Positions 11,357-22,899 of a DNA stretch of 64,000 nt are shown piece after piece. This stretch comes from Tetrastigma voinierianum (Eukaryota > Streptophyta > Magnoliopsida > Vitales > Vitaceae), in assembly GCA_016808115.1 (NCBI GenBank), contig JAEQBH010000026.1, positions 372,001 to 436,000 of the forward strand, read 5' to 3'. Below the pieces are notes generated by a model. The model searched no databases and was not told the DNA's origin. It saw nothing but the letters and a program-made list of their open reading frames with translations. The translations under genes and the position numbers were made by a program. Numbering within the stretch: position 1 is the first letter of the stretch; each line of letters begins with the position of its first letter.

Positions 11357-12952
11357 TTAATATCTCTAACAGCTGTTATAAAATTAAAAATTAAATTAAA
11401 TTTTTTTATAAATAAGCTCTTTGTTACAAGATAGTAAACTTTCTCAATTAGGACTCACTTGGAATCCCTCGCCTCCATATATGTTTTGTATTTTTTAACT
11501 TTGAACCTTAAGGTAAAAAATATACTCTAAAAAAACTAATTGTCCTTTTCAAATAGCCTTCATTTTATTTATATATATTAGAAAACGAAAACATTATATA
11601 CGAGAATATTATCTATAAAAAAAAGATTCCTTTATGGAATGATTATCATTTCCTTTTTTTTTTTTTTTTTTTAATCTTTGAACCATTTTTATATAAAATA
11701 TTTTCTTACAAAAATACAATAAGTTAATATATCTTTAATTCACACAAACATTTACATATTAAAAAATAAACAAAGAATTTGCTAGAGCATTAAACATAAA
11801 TCATTCCCCCAGGCCGAGTGACCACCTTTGCTTTAAATTTTGAGACAAAGGATAAGCTTTAAAATATTTTAATAATTTTTACTAAAAGATAAAGCAAACA
11901 TTTTTAGTTTTATTAATGGTTTACAAAATATTATAAAATAAAATTTTTTACTAAAAAACGTATTTAATAGAAAATTCATAAAGAAAATTGATAAAGAAAC
12001 GAGTTTTTCTTCTTCTATATTTAATATTTTTATATTAATGAAACGTATTCTTTTTGAAGAGAAAATAATTTTATTATTTCAAACTAATAATATCATAGAT
12101 GATGAAACAATAACTAAGTTAATAACATAATGAATTGGTTTAAAGCCTATATATTTGATAGTTGGTCCTACACATTTGATATTATTATTATTATCACTGG
12201 AATACCTATGATTCATGATGATAAACAAAAGTTGTACCAAGACGACGACTAAAATATGAAAAAAAAATAAGACCTAGATTTTATGGAATAACTACTTTAA
12301 TGAGGAAGAAAATTATGGAAAAAAGTGTAAAAATGTGATTTTAGACCAGAATATAAAAAAAAAAATCACCCCAGATTCACAATGATATCAAGACGACGAC
12401 TAAAATATGAAAAAACAAATAAATCTAGATCTTGTGGAATAATCACTTTATTGAGAAAGAAAATGATGAAAAGAAATACAGAGAGATGATTTTTGGCCAA
12501 AAATATTAAAAAAAATCATCCCTCCTTGCTTAAAGTAAAAGAGGGTAACAGTGAAAATTAAAGTCGAAAGAAAAGGAGCTGTATCTATCAACTTTAACTC
12601 TTAAAATATGATAATTCTTTTATTAATGAAACTTTTTTGTGTAAGCATAATATAATAAATTTTATATTTCTAGGTTCAAACATCCTATTTCCTCCCTTAA
12701 ATATCGTTCAGATTCACCAATTATCGTATGCTTATCAACTAAATAAATGAGAATTAATTAGTTAGTGAAACAATTGAAACGGTAGGCATAGGCAGCTATC
12801 CTCCTTTTTTTGGGCATGGGAAGAACACAACAATATGATGAATCATTTCTTTTAGAAAGAAAGAAAATTTATTACATTGCTCTCTTTTTCCTTTTGTTAC
12901 AGAACTGCAAAATCTTAGTAATTTTATCATCTGTTTGTTACATCAATTTCAG
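11357..12952. other. AT-rich non-coding DNA, probably AARE intron
   Basis: There is no recognisable gene. The region has long A and T runs (for example about 22 T at 11650) and lies directly upstream of a splice acceptor at 12952. It is therefore read as an intron of the AARE gene, though element A may have entered the same intron. It contains one imperfect tandem duplication (separate entry). Confidence 0.6.
12236..12525. repeat. Imperfect tandem duplication, two units of about 140 bp
   Basis: Two adjacent units share 'agacgacgactaaaatatgaaaa', the stretch around 'tggaataa(c/t)', and an ending in A-rich DNA followed by 'aatcacccc' or 'aatcatccc'. Unit one is about 12236-12370 and unit two about 12391-12525. 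They differ by many point changes, so the duplication is old. Confidence 0.65.
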
Positions 12953-13127
12953 GCTCCCGTGAACCTTTTCAAGCTATATTTGTATCTTCCTACAAGAAGA
13001 ATGATACATGTGATCCTCTAATTATGTTCCTTCATGGGGGGCCACATATTGCCTCATTTTCAAGCTTTCCAAATAATTTGGCATTTCTCTCTTCATTAGG
13101 TTACAGCTTACTAATTGTAAATTACAG
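12953..13127 (+). CDS. Acylamino-acid-releasing enzyme, exon with start of peptidase domain
   Basis: The exon is 175 bp, preceded by 'aatttcag' and followed by the donor GTAAT. It encodes GSREPFQAIFVSSYKK, then DPLIMFLHGGPH and FLSSLGYSLLIVNYR. This is the entry to the alpha/beta-hydrolase domain of plant AARE (serine peptidase family S9C), and HGGPH forms the oxyanion-hole loop. The enzyme removes N-acylated amino acids from peptides. The reading frame is open and the phase (two bases of a split Arg codon) matches the next exon at 47406, over 34 kb away. The intervening intron holds the Tat element. Upstream exons for the propeller domain are left of the visible exon and were not found. Confidence 0.9.
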
Positions 13128-13132
13128 GTAAT

Positions 13133-13829
13133 TGTTGTCTCTCGGATTCTCAGAGTCTTCGGACGTCAGGGCATTAACTTAGCAGCAAGAACCTGCAAAA
13201 CAAACAAGGCACCGACGGTGGTGTGCCGACCGGCTTTCCGATGCTTAAGTTAGACAAAGAGATAGAGAGCGTAAAATGTCAGTCTTGCAGTCGTGTATTT
13301 TTCACATCCCTCTCCGTTGCCATTCCTTCCTTCCTTATGAAGGAGGAGGATGATCCACTTTTTATGGAAAGTGGGTGATTGGTTTCCGAAATGGAATGGA
13401 GGAAGGCGCTTCACTTGCACGTCAACCGTTTTTCCTTTTGGATAACTAAGTCGTCCGAATCTTCCGCGTCAAGGATCATTTGATCATCCTAAGGGCGGTT
13501 ACGTACGAGGTTTGTGAGAGGATATGTTCTTGAGCTCTGAGGATTAGTGGGAAATCGATGGTTAGCCATCTTCTTAGAGGCTTGTATTGGCTAGAAGAGG
13601 CGATGTATAGCCGGCTAGAAGAGGGCGTCTGTAGATTTAGAAGAGGGCATCTGTGGTAGAAGAGGGGCGTGCTGGTGATAAACCTGGAGGCCTTTCTTTG
13701 TGATCGGATGGTCATAAGTCGTGCCAGGCCATGGTCTAGATGCGTGTTCGTTTTGGTACCCAGATATCTGTGGGCTTTGATTCGTCTAGGCCTTGAGTGG
13801 GATCTTGGGCGAAGCCATAGGTACCCACA
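13133..13829 (-). repeat. 3' LTR of the Tat element
   Basis: The repeat is 697 bp, plus-strand ends TGTTGTCTC and GGTACCCACA. It aligns with 46193-46818 closely over the first 270 bases and more loosely afterwards, with transitions and several indels. The target duplication GTAAT abuts its left end. On the minus strand a purine-rich stretch (AAAAAATGAGGCA, 13831-13843) precedes it and is the polypurine tract. Confidence 0.93.
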
Positions 13830-15370
13830 ATGCCTCATTTTTTCCGGTTAGGGAGTTCGGTCTTCCATTGGAAAAATCTGCCAGTGTTCTTTGTTTGTCA
13901 TTGGGAATGAGGAGCAGTTAGTGCTTAACGTGTTCGACATGCACGTTTAGGGAGTTTTCTATTTTGGTAACGCATTTAGTGCGGATTTTGAGTTTCCACG
14001 GGTTGTAACCCACATAAAGCTAACGGGGTGTGATTTTTATGTCAGGTGGTTTTGAGTTTTCGATCGTGTGTGGTTGAACAGCGGATCTTTTATAAAATCT
14101 GGGCTTTAAGATTGCTCTGAAATTTGGCAGATGTGATGTTGCGGTCGGTGATGGCTGAGCGTGTTGGAGCATGCTAATGTACATTTGGAGGGGTATTTTC
14201 GAGCCTTATATGTCCCCTTGGGTGGTTAGCTTCGGATGAAACACCCCCTCAAATAGATGAAATTTTATATCTCCGTGTTATTTGATAAGCCCCACTTGTA
14301 TGCTGGCACGACCTTCTTTGTAATCATCTTGCCGAAGCGGTCGGGGCTTTCTCATATTTCTTAGCCTCTGCGTAACCTTTCTTCTTTATTAGCCTACGTG
14401 GCGGGGGCTTTTCTTGACTTTTCTTGTAGCCTTCTTCGACTTTCTCCTGTTCTTAGGATTTTCTTGACTTTTTCTTCTTTCTTAGGCTCGGTTTCCACCG
14501 GATGGAGTTATGTAGTGTGGGCCTTCATTTAGTGTAATTAATGAAATTGTGTTTCTGGAAATTTTTGTGTTTTGTCTCGCCTTATTTTTATTGTGCTCGG
14601 CTAACCGGTCATCAACATGGACTAATCTCTAGGGACAAGGGTTATGGCGTTTGATGAATTCTAGAATGCCTTGGGACAAGGGTTATGGTGTTTGATGTTG
14701 ATAAATTCGAGGATGGATCGGCCCTTACGGTTCTTGATTGGACCCAACTTGGTTTGTTTGGCTGGCGATCCGTTAGGGGTATAAGGGCATTAGCACGGGG
14801 CCCACGAACTGTATACTCGTTCAACGTACTTTATTAAATGAAGCATCGTCGATTCAAATCATTTGGAGAAGGTGATGAGTCGGCGCGTTTAATCTTTGTG
14901 ATGAAACGCCTTATACTTAGGGAGTCATAATTGGATTTCACCGACTCCCATCGTGTCTACACCATTTTCTTGTTTCCCTTTCGTTCAAGAGTTGCTACTA
15001 ATACTTCACTATAGGGTTGCGTGTTTTACGGATAGTCTTTTCAGGAGTTTATCTTTCCCTATTTTCCAGGTAAGCCTTGTTTCGTTCGAACATTGAATTC
15101 GGTTGTCGGAATGTTTTAGATGTGAGGCGTAGAGAGGGTGTTTTACGGATCTACGTTAGAACTAGGGAAGTGTTGGTTTTCCAGTGCAGTGGGTTCATGT
15201 GTGTTCTCGCCCTTTTCTGGGTTGGTATTATGACATGGGCTGACCCTTTCCTGATCCTTTTGTTGTTGTACCTTTGCGGTATGGCGAGAGGTCGAGAAAC
15301 ACAAGATCCAATTTGGGCGTAGAAGAGGGCACGGTCGAATCTGTATTTCTGGCGACATCATTTGCTTCTC
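13830..15370. other. Tat 3' untranslated region beside the polypurine tract
   Basis: This lies between the 3' LTR and the antisense ORF. It has no convincing coding sequence in either strand. The plus-strand part around 14500-15070 could contain the promoter of the antisense ORF, but I see no clear core motif. Confidence 0.5.
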
Positions 15371-18102
15371 ATCATGGAGGTTGAGGTCTTCTTGCCAAAT
15401 TCTGACAATATCGATGTTAGTTGCCGTCTGAATCAGACCAAGTCCAACCATCGACCAAGGAAGGCGGTCTGGGGATGTTGCGAGAACGACTCACAATGGA
15501 CTAACTTCCCCCCGTTGCGTCTCTGTCAGCTTGATTCTACCGCCCTCGGGCGGCTTGCTCTTATCCATCAGAATGTCATTCGGATCTTGATCGGGTGTAG
15601 CGTATTGAACCTCCTTTACCAATTGGATATTTCGTTGGTAGAGGTCTACTTTATTTACACCTTGGAAGAGTAGCACACGGAGGTAGGCTATCACTGTCGA
15701 CTAGAACCCACGAGCTATGATTTGTTACGGGGCTCTCAGGCTTCGCCTAGGCAGAATTGAAGGCGTGATCTTAGTTAGAGGATCGTGGTATGAGACCTAC
15801 AGGCTCTCCCGAGCCTCCGTTCTTAAGCCGTCCAGTAAGCATTCCTAAGTGTGTTCAAGTTGTGGGATTTATATGTCGTTGCACGTCTATCCTACGTATT
15901 TTATTGATAAATACTTTTTCGTGCAGGGAAAAGCCCGAGAGGTAGACTAGTACACCGGGTGGAGAAAGTTGGTTTCAAGAACATTAAGAAGTTGCTAGAG
16001 ATTTCTGAGCAGGAACGACATCACGAGATTCTCTTAACTGTGAGGAATCTTCGTGAGTTGAGTCGCAATCCTTCTCCCTATATTCTTCCAGTTATTCCAC
16101 GCCCTCTTCCCACGAGGAAATGAGAGGCGAGGCATTACGTATTCTTGGAGCCTTCTGAATTTAGCCTCGAGCAGCTCGTCTATAGCCTAGACTTTTGAGA
16201 CCGAGGTGGTTGGTAGGGAACTGGTGATTAGTCTTCGGCCCGAGCAACCTTCTTTGGCTAGAGAGGATTCCGGCCATGCCCCCTAAGCATCTAAGGAGGT
16301 TGATAGGGGTGGCGGGTCTCGGCGATCTTCCTTTACGAAAAGTTCGATCCACTTCAGAATCCGAAGGAAGGTGGGTACACAAATGGCGACGCTTGGCCTT
16401 GAGGGTGGAAGATTTTGTCCCTTGGGTTGCCCCAATATCTAGCCTCACCCTTGCTAGTGAAGAGGAAGAAGAGGAGGACAAGATGGTTGACCTCGTTCAT
16501 AACTTCGGTGCACGAAAGCGCAAACGGGGTGCTAGCTTTAAGAGAGTGATTAATGCTACCCCCGAGGTGGTTGGTGAGGCTGATCAACACCCAATCAGTA
16601 GGGGTTCGGAAGGGCAGGCGATAGTCATTATGGACTCCCTTGAGATGGTCCTTCATAGCTAATCGGCTTCGGAGACTACGCTCTTGGTGGATTTAGGAGA
16701 GGTCCCTCTAACTCATGAGGAGGTCCGAGAGGTATTCCTCGAATTAGATTCTTAATAGGCAGACAGGCTACGTCTTCCCGTCCGCCTTGATGAGCGTTGC
16801 TTCGACCAAATTCTTCTTGAATTCTTACATTCCTCCATAGGGCTAGGCTCCCCTTATGGAGGAAGTATCGGCTCCTGGGCCGGAAGGTGCCTAGGAGATT
16901 ATCAATCGCTAGAAGCTAATCAATCGAGGCGAATCCCCGACCACCCATATGGAACAACTATATTCGACACTGCTTCGGATGCCAGTAACTGTGTGGGCCA
17001 AGGAGAAGGGTGAAGAATATGTCATTTTGGTCCCTGCCTACGCTTGCAAAGAAGATCTCAAGCAGGTGGTCGAAGACAGCATGCTGATACATAATCACAA
17101 CTTTGTCCAGTCGACGGAGCTGGTACGTTCATAACTGCTATGCATTGTTCTAGTATCATTACCGAGCTATTACTTTATTCTAATGCGTTCTTTCGTTGTG
17201 CTATCCTAACATGACCTACCAAAGATCGAGTCCTACAAATTCCCGCTGAAGGACGCGAGAGGTTACGGCTCTACACCCAATCTACTGCTTCGATCACAAG
17301 GCGCCCCTCGAAAGTGCTTCCTTTAGCCGGGCGGTCAAGCTCCCGACGTTGGGATAATGAGGCCAAAGAAAGTGTTGAAAAAATGGCCCGAGCTGAGGCA
17401 GAGAGAGATACTACTCGCCATGATGCGTCGATGGCCTGTATGGATGCTGATGCGACAGGGAGTGCCAGGGCGAAGGTGGAGTCCGAAATGGGCTAGTGGT
17501 CCAAAATGCTCGCTGGCCAAGTAGAGGAGGCTAGCGCAGTTTAAGACAAGGCTACCGTCACAATATGAACGAGTCTCTTTGCTACTAGAACTCGGGACTT
17601 GTAAGAATGAAGTGTTTGCTATCCGGGCAGAAGCCCTTAAAGAGAAAAAGGCCCCAGAGGAGGCTTACGAGGAGGGCTTCGACGTAATCTTCAACTATGG
17701 GTATGACTGCTATGTCACACCCCCAATCCCCGCCTAGGCGGATGAAGGGGGCGCGAAACTATACTGGGACTCTTTACTTGCTTTTTTAGACATTTGTGGG
17801 CCTAAGTCTTATAACTGAATCAAAATATCATATACAAAGATACAAAATAAAACTACCACCGTAAGGGTGTTTACAGTGTCAATACATAAAGTCCTGAGTC
17901 TCATTTACATATACATATACAAAAGTCAGACATTTACATTTACATAATCAAAAGCGCAAACCCATCACATTGACCCTACTAGTTTGTCGGGCCCAACAAA
18001 GATGCTAAGATCAAGGGAACGTCCTTTCTCAGACGCACACCCGATTAAACCCGTGCTGCTTAACGCTTAGTGGAAACATATGACTTATACGTATACCCAT
18101 GC

Positions 18103-20078
18103 CGTGACGCCCCAAAACTCCGGGTCCGTTGACAACCCGTCAACTCCGCTGAATACCTCGTGGAATGCTCTAACCCGACACTTACCACGAAAACCCGCAG
18201 TCCCTTTCGCACTGGAGCTCACCCAAAGTACATAACCTCGTCCCAAATAACAACATAAGACATATACATGAGTAAAACGGCCACTGGGCCCACACATCAA
18301 TACTCATCAATATACATCAACTATATACCATATCTCAAGAGTTAATAATTCACTCTTACTTCAAACGTATATTAAAATTCTAGAATTCTAATACATGTCA
18401 TACATCATAAAACCATCAAAGCCACAACCCGACTTTCTTCAAAATCGACCTCTAAGATGAGCCGTCTCCTCGTACGCTCCCTGTACCTGAAATAATATAT
18501 TCTCTCGATAGGGTGAGCTAATGCCCAGTAGTGGAATCACCCTAAATGGGTTACTCCCCACCTAAGTGCATATGCAATGATCCAATGTAAACACACATTC
18601 AAGCAAATTCGTGATCCTACTTGAATGTCTAAATGACTCAACCCACCCAGCCTCACCGACTTCACACTTCTGCCTGGGTTTGAAGTATGAGAAAACATCA
18701 TTTTCAAAACAAAACTTGTTGTTTTTGAAAATACACTACCGGGATCGGTCAGAAAATACGACTACTCCTCCATACTAATGTGTCGAGAACCTTCCAAACA
18801 ATACATACGGGCTCCCCTCCGACTCAGAATTGTGGACCATCTCCCAACACCATCTCTACTCGAAATCATCCCAGAATTCCTTTCGCAACCATGTTCTGCT
18901 TCAAAATTCATGTCATGCACACACACCCACTCTCAGTTACTCCTGCATATGAAATGCATTATGCCATTTCAACAAAATTTATATACCACATGCAAATATA
19001 TCATCATGCATATATTGATACACAACAACATGTTATGTAAAATCTCAATCCATTTCACCAAAAATTAGCTCTCATGGGCTAATAACTAACACGGGAGCAA
19101 ATTATATTTGAATTACTCAACTAAACACATTTTCTCACAAAAATATTTCTCGTGGAACATCTATTCACATGAAACAGCTGAAACCCCTGCCACTGCTCAC
19201 GGCCAATCATCCAACACTGTTCCACTTTCAGGAATCCAAATCCACGCCATTTCCTACCATACACATCAAAACACGATTTATTGAATAATTCATACACTAA
19301 CATCCCAAACAGTCCGTGGATTGTCACGGACTATCCAAATGAGCTCCATAATTTTCACACTTCGGTCCCAAGTTTTCGTGGACGATCAAATCCGCCGCTC
19401 GCCCTCAAACCAACCGAATCATCAACAAAATACTTAAACAAAGTGTAACTCAAGTAGGATAAAACCCCTACCTCATGGAGTTTGTCGAAACTCCTTAAAA
19501 CCGGAGCCCACGCATAGGCCTCGCTGCGTAGAGCAACTTTTCCTCTTGGCTCCAGCAAATTCGACTCGCTCTGATTAGCCTGATCTTATATATTGGTACT
19601 CACTATTCCACTAGAAAATAAAACCTTATGCTCACCGTGGAAATCTGCTTTCACCTGCACGTTTTCTCCTTCCTTTTTGAATGTAAGAGATGACACTATT
19701 CAAAATTTTGTCCTATCTCACTTAAGAATTCCAATAATGCCAATCATGTCCCTAAGCTTGGATTTTTGACATTTGGCACTATCTCGACCGTCTATTTCTA
19801 TCATCTCTCTACTCATGCTGCTTATGTCAATGAGTACATGTTATAGGTGACTTTTTTCACATCACATGTCGCTTACTTAAGACCCGATACTATGGTCTAA
19901 AACGCAGAGACCCGATCGTCTTTAATTCGATTTAAATTTGACGTGGTAGCTAGATTTTGCGAGATGATTCCAACGGTGAAATCCGTTTAATCATCCGAGA
20001 TCTAGAAAAATTTTAGGTTTTGACCAAAATTACGATTTTGCCATTTTTCCAGAAATTGGAATTTTCTCGGGTCTTACA
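18103..20078 (-). mobile_element. LTR-like insertion Y (solo-LTR type), TSD CATGC, inside X
   Basis: It measures 1976 bp, with plus-strand ends CGTGACGCCCC and CGGGTCTTACA. The minus-strand start TGTAAGACCCGAG is intact; the other terminus has CG where TG is expected. CATGC flanks it at 18098-18102 and 20079-20083. A second copy in opposite orientation is at 56389-58454 in the hAT element, sharing the start and several internal blocks. There is no open reading frame of note. It is most simply a solo LTR of a gypsy family. Confidence 0.85.
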
Positions 20079-20199
20079 CATGCATTAATACTCTTTTACA
20101 ATAAGCATATAACAGTAACAAATATACAGTAGCAGATATTATAATTTTTCATGACTTCATATAATAAACTTATACACATACTTGTACTTAAAGTAGACT

Positions 20200-20330
20200 T
20201 ATACTTGTTTAGATCTCCCGTAGGAGTTACAGGGCTTATACTTGTACAGAGGTACCCGTAGGTACTACAGAGCTTATACTTGTACAGGTACCCAGAGGTA
20301 CATCCGTGGCGTAACGATGTACATTACTTT
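20200..20330. repeat. Short tandem repeat in X, about 45 bp period
   Basis: Three units share 'cttatacttgt' followed by 'cccgtaggagttac', 'aggtacccgtaggtac' or 'aggtacccagaggtac'. It lies in the distal half of X read on the minus strand. Confidence 0.6.
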
Positions 20331-20474
20331 ACTCTTATTCGTTATTCACTTCATCATATAACCGCTTGACTACTCGACCAAGAATAAGAAATGAGTCGGA
20401 CGCAACACAACAACAATTCGAAGGTACCTAAGATAACATCGAGGTGTCGTAAAGATAAAGCGTGTGGATGTCAC

Positions 20475-20640
20475 ACCATGCAGTGTCGTCGCACTAATTA
20501 GATAGTACCACACCGACGCCTCGCCTCGTGGTTACAGGCCGAGAGTGTCATTGCACTAATAAGAGAATACCAAAGTATCAAATGTGTCGAAGCATGGTCA
20601 GAGAGTGCCGTCGCACTAATCAGAGAGTACCGAAGTACTA
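20475..20640. repeat. Tandem repeat in X, three units of about 65 bp
   Basis: Each unit holds a version of 'agtgtcgtcgcactaat' followed by 'agagagtacc'. Units are at about 20481, 20542 and 20604. They differ by point changes and small indels. Confidence 0.65.
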
Positions 20641-20894
20641 TACATGCCTGCCCATGTAACAGAGGTGCTGTGTCATTCAATATCCGGTCTTAGGCAGTCC
20701 TATAATTATATGTGTTCAGGAACTTACTATCTTATCATAGCACAGCTTTGCCTCATGAGAGTAAGAATGTATTTTTCTCACTTAGTTTCATTCTTATTCA
20801 ACCCCGTTAGTAATTTATTAGGTTCCCATACTTCCAGGTAATGAATTTAGTCTTTAACAATGCAAGGGTGCAAAAATCAGGGTTGCTGGAAGCA

Positions 20895-21012
20895 TCGGTA
20901 CCAGTACCACTTTGATCGGTACTGGTACCAACCCTTTTCTGTGAATGGGTATCGTTACCACTTTGATTAGTACCGGTACCACTCTGCCTCTGTCCATAGG
21001 TACCGATACCAA
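20895..21012. repeat. GGTACC/GGTACT palindrome block in X
   Basis: About 118 bases contain repeated (C)GGTACC, GGTACTGGTACC and GGTATCG motifs spaced by 'actttgatcgg' or 'actttgattag'. The motif is self-complementary, so adjacent copies could fold into stems. Confidence 0.65.
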
Positions 21013-22317
21013 TGTGCGGGTTTTGCCCAAAAATGGCAGATTTTTCTATTTCTCATCCACAAAACTCAAATAACTTCATCCTAACTCATGTATCTCATAA
21101 TCCACCATGGAATCCTATCTGTTCACTCCAATAATGGGCCTAACTCAATAAAAACCTCTTTTCCCCAAGTTAGTATTTTTACCCCAAAATCAAAATCACA
21201 AAATGGAAAGTTAGGTTTGTTTTACCTTAGCCTCTTCAAATCTTCACTTCTAAGTTGCTTGATCACAAAGGAGCAAGAAAATGGAAAGAAACCCAACCAA
21301 AACTTGATCTTCTTCAAGCCCTAGCTCTTCTCCCATTTTCTCCTCTCTTTCTCTCCCAAAAACGGGATTTGCTCAAGAATGAGCTTTTCTAGACCAAAAT
21401 TTGGTCTTTAAACCCCATTTAAGTGTAAGGCCATGTTTGGCTTTCTACACTTAGTCTCATTTCTCATTTTTGGCATTTAAGTCTCCTATCACTCCCATTT
21501 AACATACCACTTAACATTTAAATCACTTTAGCATTTAAGCTTATTCTATTCTTGACCCTTAGGTCCTCATTTTTACTAATTCCAAATTTACTTTAGATTC
21601 AGACACCCGTTTCGAAATTTTCTCACTTAGCAAAATAATAATTGTGAAAAATTTCAAAATGCACTTATAATATACCCTACTTAGTTTAAAAACGACTAGG
21701 GTATATTTCGGGGTGTTACATGCTATGCTTTTGCACATAATATTTGTGGAAGTCAACTCGAGGTTCCGGACGGGATGCCGAACACGTCTAAGCTGTTATC
21801 TCCAGAGTTCTTTATTAACCCTCGATGCCCCCGCGGTGCCGTCCCGCCGGCCGCACACCCATCGATATTCATCCCGGCGAAGGACGAAAGAGCCGCAGAG
21901 GCGCTCCCATCAAGCAGCCTGAGACTCCGATATCAGCGAGGCGCGAGCATATCTCTACCGCAGAGGTCACCGTAACGAGCCCGTTTTATCCGCTTAGTGT
22001 AACCAGGGAGAGTGAGGAGCATGATGTTTCTAGGTTATATTTTGTGATTGCTCGATGAGCCTTATTCCTTCACCCATGTTTTGCCGCCTCGGTTTTAGTT
22101 GTTTTGAAACCAAGCTCAATAAAAAAGCATGTGTCGTTATTAGTAATAAAGCATGTGTTGTTTAATAATATGATGTGGGTGCTTTATTTTTATCGAATCA
22201 CACAATTAAGCTAATTTAGCTGGGCAAGAAAAGATGTACCTGGTAGGATATGTGATCGCTCCGATGAACACCCAGAAGGTTCATCAGCTCCCTCTTATAC
22301 TCGTCTCTTACCCGGCT

Positions 22318-22830
22318 TCACGATGTAACATGTAGCATTAACCATACCGGCCTAGACATCAACCTTACCCGGACTTCGTAATGAACCAGCTGGGCATCAA
22401 CTACCAGCCCAAGAGTTATCAACCTTAACCTTACCCAAGCTTCAGAATGAACCAAACTGGCATCAACCATACTGGCCTGGTAGGACATCAACCTTACCCG
22501 ACTTAGTAATGAACCAAATTTGCATCAACTACATCGGGTCGATAGACATCAACCTTACCCGCACTTGTAATGAACCGGGCCAGTATCAACCATACTAGCC
22601 TAGATTACTAACCTACCCGGCTTTGTAATGAACCAAATGCTCGGGCATCAACTCATTACTAGGCCTCAGAGGGACATCAACCTTACCCTGACTTAGTAAT
22701 GAACCGCCACTGGCATCAACTATACCGGCTCAGAGGGATATCAACCTTACCCGCTTTGCAATGAACCAATCACATCAACTGTGATCGCCTAGGACATCAA
22801 CCTTACCCCCGACTCGAACATGGTTAAAAT
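22318..22830. repeat. Tandem repeat of the Tat element, about nine units of about 58 bp
   Basis: Units follow 'gacatcaaccttacccg', then 'cttagtaatgaacca', then 'ggcatcaactataccgg'. About nine diverged units are visible just beyond the end of the integrase. Tandem repeats between pol and the 3' LTR are a known feature of Retand-type Tat elements. Confidence 0.8.
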
Positions 22831-22899
22831 TGAATCGTTTCTTATTGATAATACCTTATGGTGCATAACATTCCACATTCCAGTACGTGTACTGCCTAG

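Larger units (their letters stand above)
17713..21720 (-). mobile_element. LTR-like insertion X (solo-LTR type), TSD TGCTA, split by Y
   Basis: The plus-strand ends are TGTCACACCCCC and GGGGTGTTACA, a TG...CA pair typical of LTRs. It is flanked by TGCTA at 17708-17712 and 21721-21725. Excising it with one TGCTA restores an uninterrupted antisense reading frame. Without Y it is about 2.0 kb. It has no coding sequence and no primer site or polypurine tract inside, so a solo LTR is the simplest reading. Related unit D has similar termini and also a GGTACC-rich block 700-850 bases from its minus-strand start. Confidence 0.85.
15380..22050 (+). pseudogene. Antisense ORF (aORF) of the Tat element, interrupted by X and Y
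   Basis: The plus-strand coding traces run opposite to gag-pol, between the integrase and the 3' LTR. Recognisable parts are a block near 15590-15830 ending in a RGSWYET-like motif, a basic and acidic middle part (RRLVHRVEKVGF at about 15950; an E-run and KRKRG at 16460-16530), a coiled coil near 17350-17690 and EEAYEEGFDVIFNYGYDCY. The last continues exactly in frame as AFAHNICGSQLEVPDGMPN after the X insertion at 21726. Likely introns are 15835-15926 (GTAAGC to GTGCAG) and 17122-17224 (GTACGT to CCAAAG). AATAAA signals follow at about 22119 and 22146. Antisense ORFs are known from some Tat-group elements; the function is unknown. Stops and frame breaks make this copy inactive. Confidence 0.7.

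Noticed and set aside
11640..11700. Poly-T run as a retroposon tail
   Set aside because: No adjacent gene-like or SINE/LINE body and no target duplication could be found.
17713..20078. A single 2.37-kb solo LTR from 17713 to 20078
   Set aside because: The flanks TGCTA and CATGC do not match, whereas splitting into X and Y gives two exact duplications and restores the aORF frame.
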